This document shows, piece by piece, positions 46,554 through 58,215 of a DNA stretch of 64,000 nt; within the stretch, counting starts at the first letter, position 1; each line of letters begins with the position of its first letter. The stretch is from NCBI GenBank assembly GCA_950022295.1, contig OX465600.1, positions 311,684,031 to 311,748,030 on the forward strand, written 5' to 3'. The notes under the pieces were generated by a model. That model saw only the letters and a list, made by a program, of their open reading frames with translations. It was not told the DNA's origin and did not search any database. This stretch comes from Bromus sterilis. Lineage: Eukaryota; Streptophyta; Magnoliopsida; Poales; Poaceae. A program made the translations under genes and the position numbers.

Positions 46554-48534
46554 TTACTTTTTCTTTAGGCTAGCAGTCTGCAAACAAATGTCTGGTTCTT
46601 CAGATATAGCTTCAATTCTGCATGTAGTAGTAGGAGCCTTCTCTTGAACTTGCTTCCTAAGATTCTTCAAAGCATCATCTACTAGTCTGATGCACTCTTG
46701 TGATACAACTGCTTAGGAAGCTATGCCAAAGAACTCGTGCATGAAGAACTTTAACTGTTGCGTATCTTCTGATCTAGGGTCTTCCAAAACAATGTTTCCA
46801 TGGCTGTTTTGAATAGTGCCACTTCGTGCTTCTCGAGTCCATCGCTTCAAAATATAGTGGTCTGGAAGATACTTAATATTCATGACATCAAGGGCTTCCA
46901 AAGCATGACTACACAATATACCAACTCTTTCAAATTGCTCACAACTACATAGCACTTTTTGCTGTTCATCAACTAGAACTTTGCATTCTTCCTCATAAAA
47001 GCAGTCCGGGTCAAGATTGGCAATGGCAATAGTATATGCATTGTTTTCTTCCGATGGCTTGATGTATGCCGAGATGGATTTTTCATATTCATTCTGAAAA
47101 ACTTCAAATATGCGAGGTGTGTAAACTTTGCTTGCTTGAATTACCGCAGGAGTCCTTATTCTAACTCTAGGTAAAAAAAATTCTAGACTCATATTCATCA
47201 TTTAGCTCGTTGTCTCTCTTTCCTTGCAGAACCCTCTCTAGGTGCTTGAAAAAACGAAGTATGTCAAAATCAGATTTCAAATGGTCTTTCAAGTCACTAT
47301 TCAAGCTCTCACTTAATTGTGTGCTTCTCATGCCTAGAGTGTAAGCATTTCTCATATAACATCTTGCCCATTTCTCTTTGACTTTATAGATACTATCCAA
47401 CCAAGTCTGTGTATCCACATTGATTCTTATGGCAGTGAATGCTTCTTCAAAGGCTTTTTCTTCCTCATACTTGTACATGCAAGCAATGAAATCAGCAAGT
47501 ACATTTGGGCCATCCTCGTCTTTCTTTTTATGAGGTAAATGTTTGATGGCATTTTGCATTATGTGAAAAGTACACAATCCATGCCATGCTTCTGTGAATA
47601 CCACCTGAATTGCATTACCCATTGCTACGTCTTGATCAGTAAAGATAGTTCTAGGATGCTTTTTATTATGTATGGATAAGAAAGTGTTGAACAACCACTT
47701 GAAGGATTCAAATGTCTCATCGTATAAAAGTGCAACACCAAAAATGACCATTTCTCTAAAATGGTTGAAGCCAACAAATACACCAAAGGGTCTGTACTCT
47801 TTATTTGTCCCAAATGTTGTGTCGAAGGTAACAACATCACCGAAATGAGCATAGTCAATGATCATCTTTGCATCAGCCCAGAAGATATTTGCTATTTCTT
47901 CATTGCAATCATGTTGTACGTCATATTCAAATGCAAGATTCTCATTTTTTTATCTCGAAAGTACTTAAGCATACTTCCAGCTTCACCATACACCAACTCC
48001 CTTTGACGCTTGGTTCGCAAATAGTTCTTATGATCATGATGCGTGTAACTAAGGTTTAGTGCTCCACCAACTTGCCGACTTGCCAACTCATGTGTTGTTT
48101 TTGGTACAATTCCGGAATCGTCGGCTGTTTCAATTTCAAAAGCTTGCAAGGCAGATATCTTTCGTTGTGAGGGCATCAAGTGGCATGTTCCAGGCAATTG
48201 CAAGACATGGTTGTGTTCACTCACAAACTCGTGTACTTCATAATTTCCTGCTTCTCGGTCTAGGGTGATTCCCATTCGAACGTTGCAGCCAGTCCTTGTT
48301 TCTGCACGAGGACGTCTCGTATTATGATCTCTTTTGTCTTGTCTTCTGTACCCTTCGTTGGAACAGACATATCATGCGGAAGTGATCATCCCATCAAGTT
48401 TGCTCTTATTTTCATAATTTACCCTTACGTCAAAACCAATATGACCTCCATAACAGGTCCAAAATATCCAAGCCTCTATGGTGGAACTAAATTTCATTCC
48501 AATTTGAGGCATCCAAGTAGGAGTCATACTTGTC
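46554..48534 (-). pseudogene. FAR1/FRS-like (Mutator-derived) pseudogene
   Basis: Minus-strand coding remains in FAR1 order. The FAR1 DNA-binding domain starts after an acceptor at 48534 (MPQIGMKF ... GGHIGFDV ... YVCSNEGYRR ... TRTGCNVRM ... HEFVSEHNHVL). The MULE transposase domain follows (NIFWADAK ... FGDVVTFDTTFGTNK ... IFTDQDVAMGNAI ... WARCYMRNAY). A SWIM zinc finger comes next (CSCEQFERVGILCSHALEAL). Breaks: an in-frame TGA just before YVCSNEG; a one-base loss in a poly-A run near 47945-47951; a shift in an eight-T run near 47170-47177; and a TAA at 46713-46715 after which coding-like sequence continues for about 50 codons. Active FRS proteins are transcription factors derived from transposases. 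Two of the breaks lie in homopolymers, so part of the damage could be sequencing error, but the two stops do not. Confidence 0.88.
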
Positions 48535-49193
48535 CTGTAAGAATTAGGCATATGTTAATTTATTTTTCTAGTTACACTACAAGATATGATGATATGGTCA
48601 ACTAAACTGAGTGTACATGTTTGAATCTTCATTTGAGTTTACCATATTGTCCATTAGACCATGTCTTCTCCTTCTTTGTAATCTGTCATACCATAGCAAA
48701 ATTAGTACGTAGGAATTAACTTGCAGCCTACTGAATTTCCTCTGCAGTTTAGCAACTAGTGAATTTTATCTGACCTTTTCTTATCCTCTGCAATTTGGCT
48801 ACTACTGAATTTTATCTGACCTTGCCTTATCCTTGTTTTTCTAATCTGTGATAGCATAAAAAATTCAGTCTCGGGATTTTCTTGCTGCCTTAAGAACATG
48901 AATACAGTTATATGATATATCACATACCTTGAGATTGATTGCCTTCTTTTCTCTTGCTAGGAGGAGGATGTCAAAAGTAAGATCAGAAGGGAGATCGTCT
49001 ACACCACAAACAGAACGATTGGGGATGACTAGCGTGAGGATGACAATTAGAAGAGAGACGGCAAAAGGGAGATCAGGACGCAGATCAGGCATACCTTGAT
49101 GATGTTTTGGTTAATTACAAGGAGGAGAATCAGCAGGACTGGGAAGACGAGGGTGGAGATGGGCGGGGTAAAGTGAAGGCATGCAGATCGATG
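48535..49193. other. 5' side of the FAR1-like pseudogene
   Basis: No clear upstream exon was recognised. The repeated words ctactgaattttatctgacctt (about 48727-48822) form a small direct repeat. Confidence 0.4.
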
Positions 49194-49226
49194 TTTGGCG
49201 CCAAGTTCTGTTCTGTTTGGCGCCAA
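49194..49226. promoter_or_regulatory. Paired palindromic E2F-type sites
   Basis: TTTGGCGCCAA occurs at 49194-49204 and again at 49216-49226, exactly 22 bp apart. It is the palindromic form of the E2F/DP recognition motif (TTTSSCGC). It lies in an AT-rich region upstream of the FAR1-like locus. Function is inferred from motif and spacing only. Confidence 0.45.
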
Positions 49227-49864
49227 GCAGCCAGAGGATATTTTCCGTCGGACAGTTAGGGATTTGTTTTTTTTATTAGCATAATTGGCTGGGGAAATAA
49301 GAACCGTGAGATTCAAACCAATGGTTGATATGGATAGGTACATCACACGTGCAGTAATACAACGACCGCAGAGGAGCTGAACCCGAGGGGGGGGGCAGTG
49401 CTTCGATGAGCATCCGATGATTATGCCAAATTAATTCACAGTTGTTGTTTTCAAATGATGTGTTCCTAATCTCTGTTGACTGTTGGTAGCACAACTAAAC
49501 CATATCTACATCCAAACTACAGTAGCTTTTAAAGAGTTTACAATTTTTTTACCTCCGATCAATCATGAACATGTAGGAGATGGTTCATTGACCTGACCAT
49601 AGAAGGTGACTTGTTGGTAGTCCTGAACATGTTTGTTTGTAGACAAATGAGATGTATGTGACTGTGACTACTGTAGTACTACTAGAAAGAATTGATTTTG
49701 AAAACACCGATATCTCTGTACCATGTATCTATGTTCCTCAAAGGGAACTATTTTTTTTCTTATTTTTGAGTCTACCTTTTTTAGCAGACCGACATGCGCA
49801 AAAGTGCACCCTAATAAACTGAAACAGAAGCAGGTCATTGGAAAGTATAAATGAAACAGAACCA
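49227..49864. other. Intergenic, nothing recognised
   Basis: AT-rich, short frames only. Confidence 0.45.
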
Positions 49865-50499
49865 CTAGCCAGTCAGATCTTTCTCATCCTGGTAGTTCAC
49901 TTTGACACTTGCATCCACCTACTTACCATTTAGATCCTTCCCAGCCTCGTAGCTCATCATGGCACATGCAGCCACCCCCTAATTACCAGTACACACTACT
50001 AGTAAAAGGCATATTAGTGGTGTGCATGTTTTTGCTATTAATGGCGCACTATAGGTGTGCCGCTATTAACATGTCATTAATAACAAATACTAATGGCGCA
50101 CCTCTGGTGCATCATTTGTAATCCAGATAACAGTGGCGCACCACATAGTGCGCCATTAGTAGTTCTCCTAGTGTGCCACTACTATTAATTCTAGTAATTA
50201 ATATATTTTTTTGTTTTTCTCATATTTGCGCAGGTTACACAATACAATAGATCACATATTATACACTTTGCATTGCAGTATAAATTAATATTGATCAAGT
50301 ATAAATAACAGATAATACAATTCATCAAATTAGTCTTCGAATTCAAAATAGCAAACAAAGTTCAAATATTCATCACATCACATTAGTCTCCGAATTCAAT
50401 ATAGCGAACAAAGTTCAAATATTACTATCAAGTATAAAATACTTCGACGAGTTTTGCTCTTCCATCAAGTTCAAATGACTAGCTAATACATAGGACTTA

Positions 50500-51666
50500 C
50501 TCCTCATCACGCGAAGATGAAAGAAAAAGAAAAGAAAAAACACCTCCATTTCCATGATGTAATATGGAGAACAACTCGTCTCCAGCTTTTGGATTCTTGT
50601 GACCCACCAACTTTTTTTCATCCTTCTATTCATCTTTCAGTTGAGTACTCATGTTTGAAGAGTACACTCCATGGCCGTGCAGAAACAATTGTGAGCTCGA
50701 CTCTGTCAGGCATCCAGCTAGGTACACATGCTTTCGGGATCCTCTGTTGAAGAACATATTAGTAAAATAGTTAGTAATGCAATATACTTAATAAGAATGC
50801 ATTTTTGAAAAAGATGGACTAGTGACAGAATAGTCAAAATCTTACCATGCTAATATCATGAATATATCCCGGAAACAACCCGAGAACAAATGGCACATAT
50901 TGCGTATAAGATGCGCCAGCATTATGAAAGTCCGCAGCCATAGGTAAACTTTTAAGAACATCGATGAAATCATCTTGTTCGTCCAATGTTAGGTCAAAGA
51001 CACCATTATAAAAAATTATTATAAAACATATTTCGTACATCCTTCAGAGCATAGAGATAAACTGACAATTATAAATAAGTTGTCAACCTTGGGAAGCAAG
51101 AAAATAAGGAAGGAAACAAGTCAAATTTGTTTAATAAACTCACGTGGAGATAGAATCGGCTTCATGTCGCCCACTAGCATCCAAATTTCGTTATTATAAA
51201 TCTACCACCTCGACGACGAGGTCCAAGATCGAATGTTATATGCATATCCTCCTCCAATGCATATGCCTTGCATAGTGCATACCAATTTGAACAAGCAAAA
51301 AATGTGTGTTCTAGTTCATTAATGACCTTAACCTTTAAAGTGATACCATGTTTTGTCTTAGGTTTAACTTCTTTTGTTCCATTCTCGCCCCAATCATTTA
51401 CTTTGACAAAGTCACAAACGTGAGGTCTTGCATAGCAGGGGATGTGCTAGATGATTAAAAAAAATACACGTCAAAACAAAAAACTTAAGTCAAGAATGCT
51501 TAAATAAGAAGAACATGTCGCAGAAGTTGCGTACCGTTAGATTTTCGAAGCGCCACCTAAGTGTGAGGGAGAAGTATCTGTCTTCATCCAACACCGAATT
51601 GTCGCACCGACCCGAGTTGTCGTCACAATCGTTGCACTCGAGGATCCTATCGTGGTCATCAGCCAT
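50500..51666 (-). pseudogene. B3-like gene captured by the CACTA element
   Basis: Exon a (51666-51535) starts MADDHDRILECNDCDDNS and ends RYFSLTLRWRFENLT at a GTACGC donor. Exon b begins at 51446 after a CTAG acceptor and continues in phase (HIPCYARPHVCDFVKVNDWG ... GITLKVKV ... FFACSNWYALCKAYALEEDM). This pattern resembles a B3 fold (IP-x-Y...W-x-x-LCKAY-x-L-x-x-D). Further exons near 51000-50850 (DDFIDVLKSLPMAADFHN) and 50750-50500 (RIPKACVPSWMPDRVELTIV, a second B3-like start) follow, the last with several stops. It is probably decayed at the 3' end. The assignment to B3 is by motif texture and is not certain. Confidence 0.5.
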
Positions 51667-51750
51667 TTTCTGTTCATAATTCAATAGATTAATTAATCGA
51701 CGACTAATACTAGAAAGTCAACACACATATCATGAAAAGTACAAAAATGC

Positions 51751-52125
51751 CTCATACTTAGATTGCACATACACAAGCAACTACAAGGATGGAGCGAGCG
51801 ACCCAAGTAAGATGCACAAGTTCCGTACTTGTGCATATCACAAGGCTCACTCGACCAACTCTGGTGTCACAACGATTTTAATCATCGACATTCAAAACAA
51901 AATGAGAAAAGTAATAATGAAACGTAATTTGAATGTGTCTCATACTTACATTGGACACACACAAGCGATTTTAGAGATGGAGCTAGTGACCCAAGTAGGA
52001 TGCACAAGTTCCGTACTTGTGCATATCACAAGGATCACTGGCCCCCGTCCCCGATATCATATAGTGCCACAATGTGTTTTAATCATCAACATTCTAAAAA
52101 GAAGGAAAATAATGATGCAAAGTAA
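51751..52125. repeat. 188-bp tandem duplication with hairpins
   Basis: Two direct copies (about 51751-51938 and 51939-52125), each containing the perfect hairpin ATGCACAAG-ttccgta-CTTGTGCAT (51812-51836 and 52000-52024). The hairpins are conserved while the rest of the unit has diverged by roughly 15-20% by eye. Confidence 0.8.
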
Positions 52126-52153
52126 TTTGATGCTGGAACACCGTTTAATTCCC

Positions 52154-52277
52154 GTTCCGGAAAATCCCGGACACTCGATATGTCCTACTTTCTAGCACAA
52201 GTTATGGCGAAATCCACGAAAAATTACGGCATAGCCTTTGCTAAAAATTGGACATATCGAGCGCCTGAATTTTCCGG
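52154..52277. repeat. Inverted repeat with ~28-bp arms
   Basis: Left arm starts ccggaaaatcccggacactc; right arm ggacatatcgagcgcctgaa, then ttttccgg, is its imperfect complement, separated by about 65 bp. It lies inside the CACTA element, upstream of the 5' side of the captured gene. Confidence 0.7.
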
Positions 52278-53517
52278 ATCGGAAATGAATCAACATTTCG
52301 TCAATCTCGAAGGCTTCATGGGTACCTGCAATCTCAAGTAAACCTAAGTTAAGTGGCGTGGCAGTGGAGGGGGGAACTCACCAGTGGGTGGTCGACGAAG
52401 GGCGTGGCGGCAAGAAGGGGGAGTGCGGCGCCAACGTGGATTAGGAGCGGGGCGGCGGTGGTGTCTGTCTACTGAGAGTTCAAGTTCATAGGCTCAAGGT
52501 TAAGTAAATATAAGCCATGTAAAAAAGCTAAGTTATGCAACTATTTTAGGACTTAGTGAAAAACTGAGAAGACAAGTAACATGTATAATCATGCTCTCTA
52601 AACAGTATCAAAAGAACTAACTAAATAATTGCAACATGACCATACAATATATCAGCATGAAGCTAGCATGATGCACAACAATTCATATGTAGAACATTTG
52701 GTCATAAGACCCATGGATAATTAGATATTAAGCATGCAAAACAACTAAATGATATTACAGACTTAACAGATAAACAAGGTGTGTTTGAAGAAACATTAAG
52801 AACTAAATTTAAATCTAACTAAATCTGAATCCAACTAAATTTAGCTATCTAAATATAACTAAATTTAAATCTAACTAAATCTAAATCTAACAAAATTAGC
52901 AGTGGCGCAACAGGCCCTGGTGCGCCACTGGTAAGCCTCGGAGGGGGTGGGGGGACCCAGGAAAAGAATAGCAGTGGCGCACCCCACCCCTGGTGTGCCA
53001 CTGGTAAATAAGTTATTAGTGAAGCATCTATAGGTGGTGCGCCACTGCTATATAGCAGTGGCGCACCACATCTATAGTGCACCACACTAATGTCTACATT
53101 AGGGATATCCCTTTTTCTAGTAGTGACGGGATGCCACAACCTAATTCCCAGTACGGGTGTAACCCATCTGCTGCTCTGTTGAGTCAAGCCATGGGGCTAG
53201 GTATGTACTTTTCACTCTTCGGACTTATTTATATCATAAGGAAAATGTACATAGTATTAACATAACATCTATAAGTGGGGATGTTGAGTCTTCACATGAT
53301 GAGCAGGTCGGCTATCATATGTACGACACTCCACCTCCGCCCGTCACAAGTACAGGAGACACAAACACATGAGGAGGAACCATTGCACCCTCGAGGTTTG
53401 CGTGAGCATAATGGGTTGAACCGCTGGTCACCTCAGAGCGTCGACAACATCCTACGAGACAGTGGCGGTGTCGTGATCATAGTGACAATGAGACATATTT
53501 CTATGGACGCGACATAT

Positions 53518-53618
53518 TTCTATGTATGAGACAAATGACTATCTACTTATGTATGCGACATATGCATATTCTATGTATGAGACATATGCCTAATCTATGT
53601 ATGAGACATATGCCTATT
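53518..53618 (+). repeat. 24-bp tandem repeat
   Basis: Four units of ctatgtatgagacatatgcc plus taat; the first two are degenerate. Confidence 0.8.
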
Positions 53619-53653
53619 CTATTTTAATGCTGAGTTAGTTTAGTGAGAGAAAG

Positions 53654-53663
53654 TTGGCGGGAA
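53654..53663 (+). promoter_or_regulatory. E2F-like site
   Basis: TTGGCGGGAA is a near-consensus E2F site about 0.6 kb upstream of the first recognised exon of the papain-like locus. Motif match only. Confidence 0.3.
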
Positions 53664-53800
53664 GATACAACATCGTGCAAGAACTAAAACATCAAATTAA
53701 AATACAACATAATGCTCCTAAATAAGACAATACAAACTAATAATACAAGTACATTTGAACTAAACGACAAGACTAACCTTATAAAATACATTTGAACTAA

Positions 53801-53856
53801 AGGGCGGCAGAAAATTGACGGGAAGAAAAGGGCGGCAGAAAATTGACGGGAAGAAA
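53801..53856 (+). repeat. 28-bp tandem duplication
   Basis: Two identical units beginning agggcggcagaaaattgacg. Confidence 0.85.
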
Positions 53857-56800
53857 AGGGTAAGGAAGATTAAAAGTGAAAAGATTGGACCTAAGTATAA
53901 AAACGACAGCTATTGTCACTTCTAAGGCCGAAACCTACTAATCAGCCATAAGTTAATGCGAAACCTTAGATTAGGGGAACATTAGGGTGTATAAAACCTC
54001 TTTCGGCACGAAACCTTGCTTTCGGTCGTAGTAAAACCGAAACATCTGTTTTCGGTCTGATTAGTTACGACAATGTGTTATTTTTGTATTTTTTTCAATT
54101 TGTGCTCTACTAATGGAATTGCTATTAAAAATAATATTATAAAAAAACTAAAACAGGTTCGCCGGGCCACGCCGCCGTCAGGGACCGAGGTTCGCCAGGC
54201 CATGCCGCTCCGCCCTTCCGCCTCCTGAGCTGCTCCTCCGCTTCGGCAGGAAGAGAGATTGTCCCGACCGAGGACCTCGGCCGCACCGAGGTGAGCACCG
54301 CCGGTGGTTCTACAGCTTTTGCTTATTTCTATTCCATTTGCTGTTGGAACCTGCAACCGTTAAATCTATAATGTGCGCGCCGCTATCTAACTGCTTCTGC
54401 TTGGCGCCCCACAATGCTGCAATTGATTTCGCTCTGGTTTTCCCCCATTTGTAGTGCACACCACATATGTTCTACTTGAAGGAAGGAGAGGGAGATCCAA
54501 ACATGATACAAGCGGTGCACACTCAAGATTCCACTGGAAAGCAGGGTCCATCACCAGTCCCAACCATCGAGGTACTTGAAGTCCTCTTTATATTATGGAT
54601 ACTGTTCATGTGATTATACAACTTCGATTACAAGAGTCCCTACTTAACTTTAGCATCACGTACCCCTTCTCGATCTACACCACCATGGTTCGATTACAAG
54701 AGTTTGTCTAGGGATTTGAGGAGAGAAGGGGAGAACAGAGGAGGAAGGAGGGGATTGCAGTCGGGAGAGAGAGAAGAGAGGAAAGGCTAGTTCCAGCTAA
54801 TACCTTTGATGGCTGACTCCTGGTCCCATCCTCACATAAGTAGGCTCCTCACATCTCCTAGGTCGTCGAAGAACTTGTTGGGCCTTCGGCGTCTCTTGGG
54901 CCGGGACAGGATGGACTCCCCTTCCTTGATGCCAGCCTGGTCAGAAGGAGTAATGGTGGCTGTGACATCGCGTTTAGATTTTTTTTTGCTCTTACCTTTT
55001 ATGGGAATGTTTGGTATCTTCTTGACATTTACCTTTTATGGGAATGTTTAGTAATGGTGGCTGTGACATCAGGTGTTTAAATGTTTGCGCCACAAGTCTC
55101 ACTGTCTGCACTCTGCAGAATAAAAAACTTATCTAAATTAATAAAGCAATCAAATCGGCTGTTCCACATAACCCATAACTGGTGGATACTGTGATACCTT
55201 TCTTATAACATATAAGAGGTAAAGGAAATATATATAATAAGGATAGTCCAGAAATAATAATCACGGTATGCAATTCGTGTCCATTACTCGCAATACTTTT
55301 GTTGTTTTGGTAAGACAAACTAGGGGAATGCAATTGCTCAGCTTGGTTTGTTTGCTTAAACTTTTGGAACTAAACATACTTTTGTCTGCACTACTTTTTT
55401 AGACCAAAAACTTTGGAAAGTTAGTTGGTTTTAAAGGTGGTTACTGGCTTGGGCCTCATTTATTTTGAGTCCGAGTCACCAGGATTGTGGCATATCTACT
55501 TAGCTTCACGGAGTTACAGCAGTCAGCAAGAATCAGGGTTGAAGAGGTGGGATATCATAACATCGAGTATTTTATTTCATATGATCTAAGGGAAAAGATT
55601 GAGTAACCAATTTTTTTGTATCATAAAGAAATTGGATAACATACTTGTCTTCAGCAATTATCTAGTTTATGCTTCAGTTATTATTTAGCTGTTCGCACTG
55701 ATCTATGAATATGTTTTTATCGTATGTCTAGTTTCTCTAGATTTTTGTGCTGTCTATCTTCTCCCCTCTCTTACTGACACATGCATGTGTGTGCACCACT
55801 CACACAAAATTATATATATGGTTTCTCTTTTCTTGTACTGAAGATCCTTAACAATTGTAATATTTTCAGGATATCCTTGGATCTGGCCCTGACTCAAAAT
55901 ATGCAACCCCACCAGGGCATCTTGAGGAATATGGTACGATTTATGTTGTTACATGTCACATCTTAAATAGTACTCTAATTGAAGTCTTAATTAATTGTAA
56001 TATGTTTCCAACTTAATACACTGCTAATCTTTCTTTTTTTTTGGGTAGTGTACAAGAACTTCCAGAGAACTCCATTCATATTTATCTTTAGCTGGAGGAA
56101 AAGGTTCTTTGAGGAAATGCATATTTTACCACCGCCTCGGATGCAGATTTCAGGTAAGTGCTTGGTGTTTTGATTATTAATTTATAAAATGTTATAGCTT
56201 CTACTCACTATAAGCTGAGTTTCTTTATTTGATTGAGACTTTAAGCTACATTATGTATGATACCCCGTTGAGGCTCTGTTCATATTGTGAGAAACACTCC
56301 CATTGACAGAATCTATGACACTTGTCATGTGGTCATTTGCTTCTGGATAAGTTGGGAGTGGAGAGGGTTTTTGTAAGTTGTGAGAGTTTGCAGACTAGGT
56401 CATAGGCTGGTTTGCTGTGACCCTAAATAAAAGTGCACAAATAGGGTAGAGGAGATGATGAAATAGAAAAAAAATACAAGAGTAGATTAAATTTGTCTGC
56501 TACCTTTCTGTGAACAAGCCTCTTCCTCTGACAAAAGCTTAATCTTCTTACTGAACTTATCTAAATAAGATAAATCATGTTACTGGGAGTAAAAGTGAAG
56601 TTGTCCAGATTTGGCAAGAAAATCTGCTAATATGATACTAATAATTTATGCCAAAGTTGTGTTCAGCAGTTTGTTTAAGCATAATTGATTAAAATTTGGC
56701 AAGAAAATGAACTTGAGATCATTTTAGGGCCTAAGGGGCCTACTTGGTTTACCACTTATGTTGGTTTACTGCATTTAACCATGCACACTAAATGGATATC

Positions 56801-57284
56801 ATGTTTGGTGAGGCAAGTAGAGTAGTGAACGCCTATATCTTTTTGCGGGCCCTTCGTATTTTTGGACAGACTCATTGCATGGCGATCACTGTGATATGTG
56901 CCTGTGCTTTTACACCTCCTCCATTTTCTAACTTGTTGGGCTAGGTCTTGGCAGCATAGCTCATAGATCATTTAGGACGAGCACCATCCACACGTTTGCA
57001 TGTGGTGTATCCTGCGTGTAGGAATTTGCTTACTTCCTCGGCATTGGCTTTCACTTGTTGCCTTGGCATGCACCAGATGGAAGTGACCAAGAGGGGGCAC
57101 AAGCTGGAGATTGTTGAGACATTTGGCTTTTTGCTGCACCTCCCCTATGCCCACCTTGTCTTTTTAAGCCACTCCGCAATAGTCACATTTCTTACCGAGG
57201 ACAATCATACAATGCTTCCTTTTGCTTGGGATGCCATCTAGCATGCCCATGATAGCGTCGCCGAACTTACCATTGGGCCATTTT

Positions 57285-58215
57285 GAGGTTTAGATTATAA
57301 ATCGATAATTTACACCAAAACGTCCACCTTCAGCCCCAAGGTTTACATTATTTGGCTAAAATTTTAGGAGGATGACAACGAAACCCACGAAAATCTTTCC
57401 TGTTTTGTGTCGTGTTGCTCGTGTTTGAGTATTTTGCCTACCCTAGGTGGGCAACTATGTATCCTGGGAAACCACAAATGTACAATGTGGGTCTAGAGGA
57501 CTGTTTTTTTTTACAGAAAACACACGAGCTTTGTGTTTCGATGCATTGATAGAGGAAGTGAGTATGTACAAGCCCAAACGGCATACCCAAGGTCACAACA
57601 CGACGCCCCTAGCCGCTTAGCAGCACCTTGACCTGTAGCAAAACCTCAAGACCATTCGTGCCCACCGCAACCCATTCTCTGGCTTAAAGCTTGATCGTGC
57701 CAAGGAGGGAACTCAAGCTTGATTTGAGTGTTGTCGAAGATGATCGCGTTGCGATGCTTCTAGATGCACCATGCCGCCAACATGATGGTCAAGGCTATGT
57801 ACTTCGGTCGTATTCTGCATCCAGGTGGCTTGCCATTGAACGAAACCATTGGTCCCTTTGGGGTTAGATTTAATTAATCGCTAATTTATACCACAATGCC
57901 CATCTTCAGCCCTATGATGAAAGGTAACAAAACCCACCAAAGATTTTACCTGTTTGGTGTCGTGTTGCTCGTGTTGAGTATTTTTCCTGCTAACATCCCT
58001 TGGTGGGTGACTACCTATCCCGGGAAACCACAAATGTGCAGTGTGGTTGAAGAGGACTGTTTTTTATATTTAAGAAAACGCAATGCATTGATAGAAGAGA
58101 GTATATAAAAGCCCAAACGACACACCGAAGATCACCCCATGACGCCCCTAGCCGCTTGGCAATACCTTTATCATTAGCAAAACCGCAAGACCCTTCGTGC
58201 CCTCTGCAAGAACCT
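57285..58215. repeat. Diverged tandem duplication in intron 3 of the papain-like gene
   Basis: A block of about 350-390 bp occurs at about 57285-57670 and again at about 57858-58215. Shared words are cctgttt-gtgtcgtgttgctcgtgtt, gggaaaccacaaatg and acgcccctagccgctt. The copies are clearly diverged. The origin may be a transposon remnant. Confidence 0.75.

Larger units (their letters stand above)
49994..53125. mobile_element. Non-autonomous CACTA element carrying a B3-like gene
   Basis: Ends CACTACTAGTAAAAGG and CCCTTTTTCTAGTAGTG match as inverted repeats at 19 of the first 21 positions. The 3-bp flanks are ACA and ACG, an imperfect duplication. Subterminal repeats of the form agtggcgcaccac/taatggcgcac are dense at both ends. 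Length 3,132 bp, no transposase. The interior contains minus-strand exons with B3-like features and two tandem-repeat systems. Confidence 0.88.
49865..53530 (+). pseudogene. Decayed gene tail interrupted by a CACTA insertion
   Basis: Before the CACTA element the + strand reads a Pro/Gln/Ser-rich segment (HPPTYHLDPSQPRSSSWHMQ, then PPPNYQY) with an upstream in-frame TGA. After it, similar-style sequence resumes (MPQPNSQYGCNPSAALLSQA MGL). A probable intron follows (donor GTATGT at about 53200), then ESSHDEQVGYHMYDTPPPP and, in the next frame, EEEPLHPRGLREHNGLNRWS. So there is at least one stop and one frameshift besides the insertion. I suspect the tail of a transposon-associated plant gene (plant mobile domain type), from general resemblance only; no catalytic domain is present. 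Confidence 0.5.
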
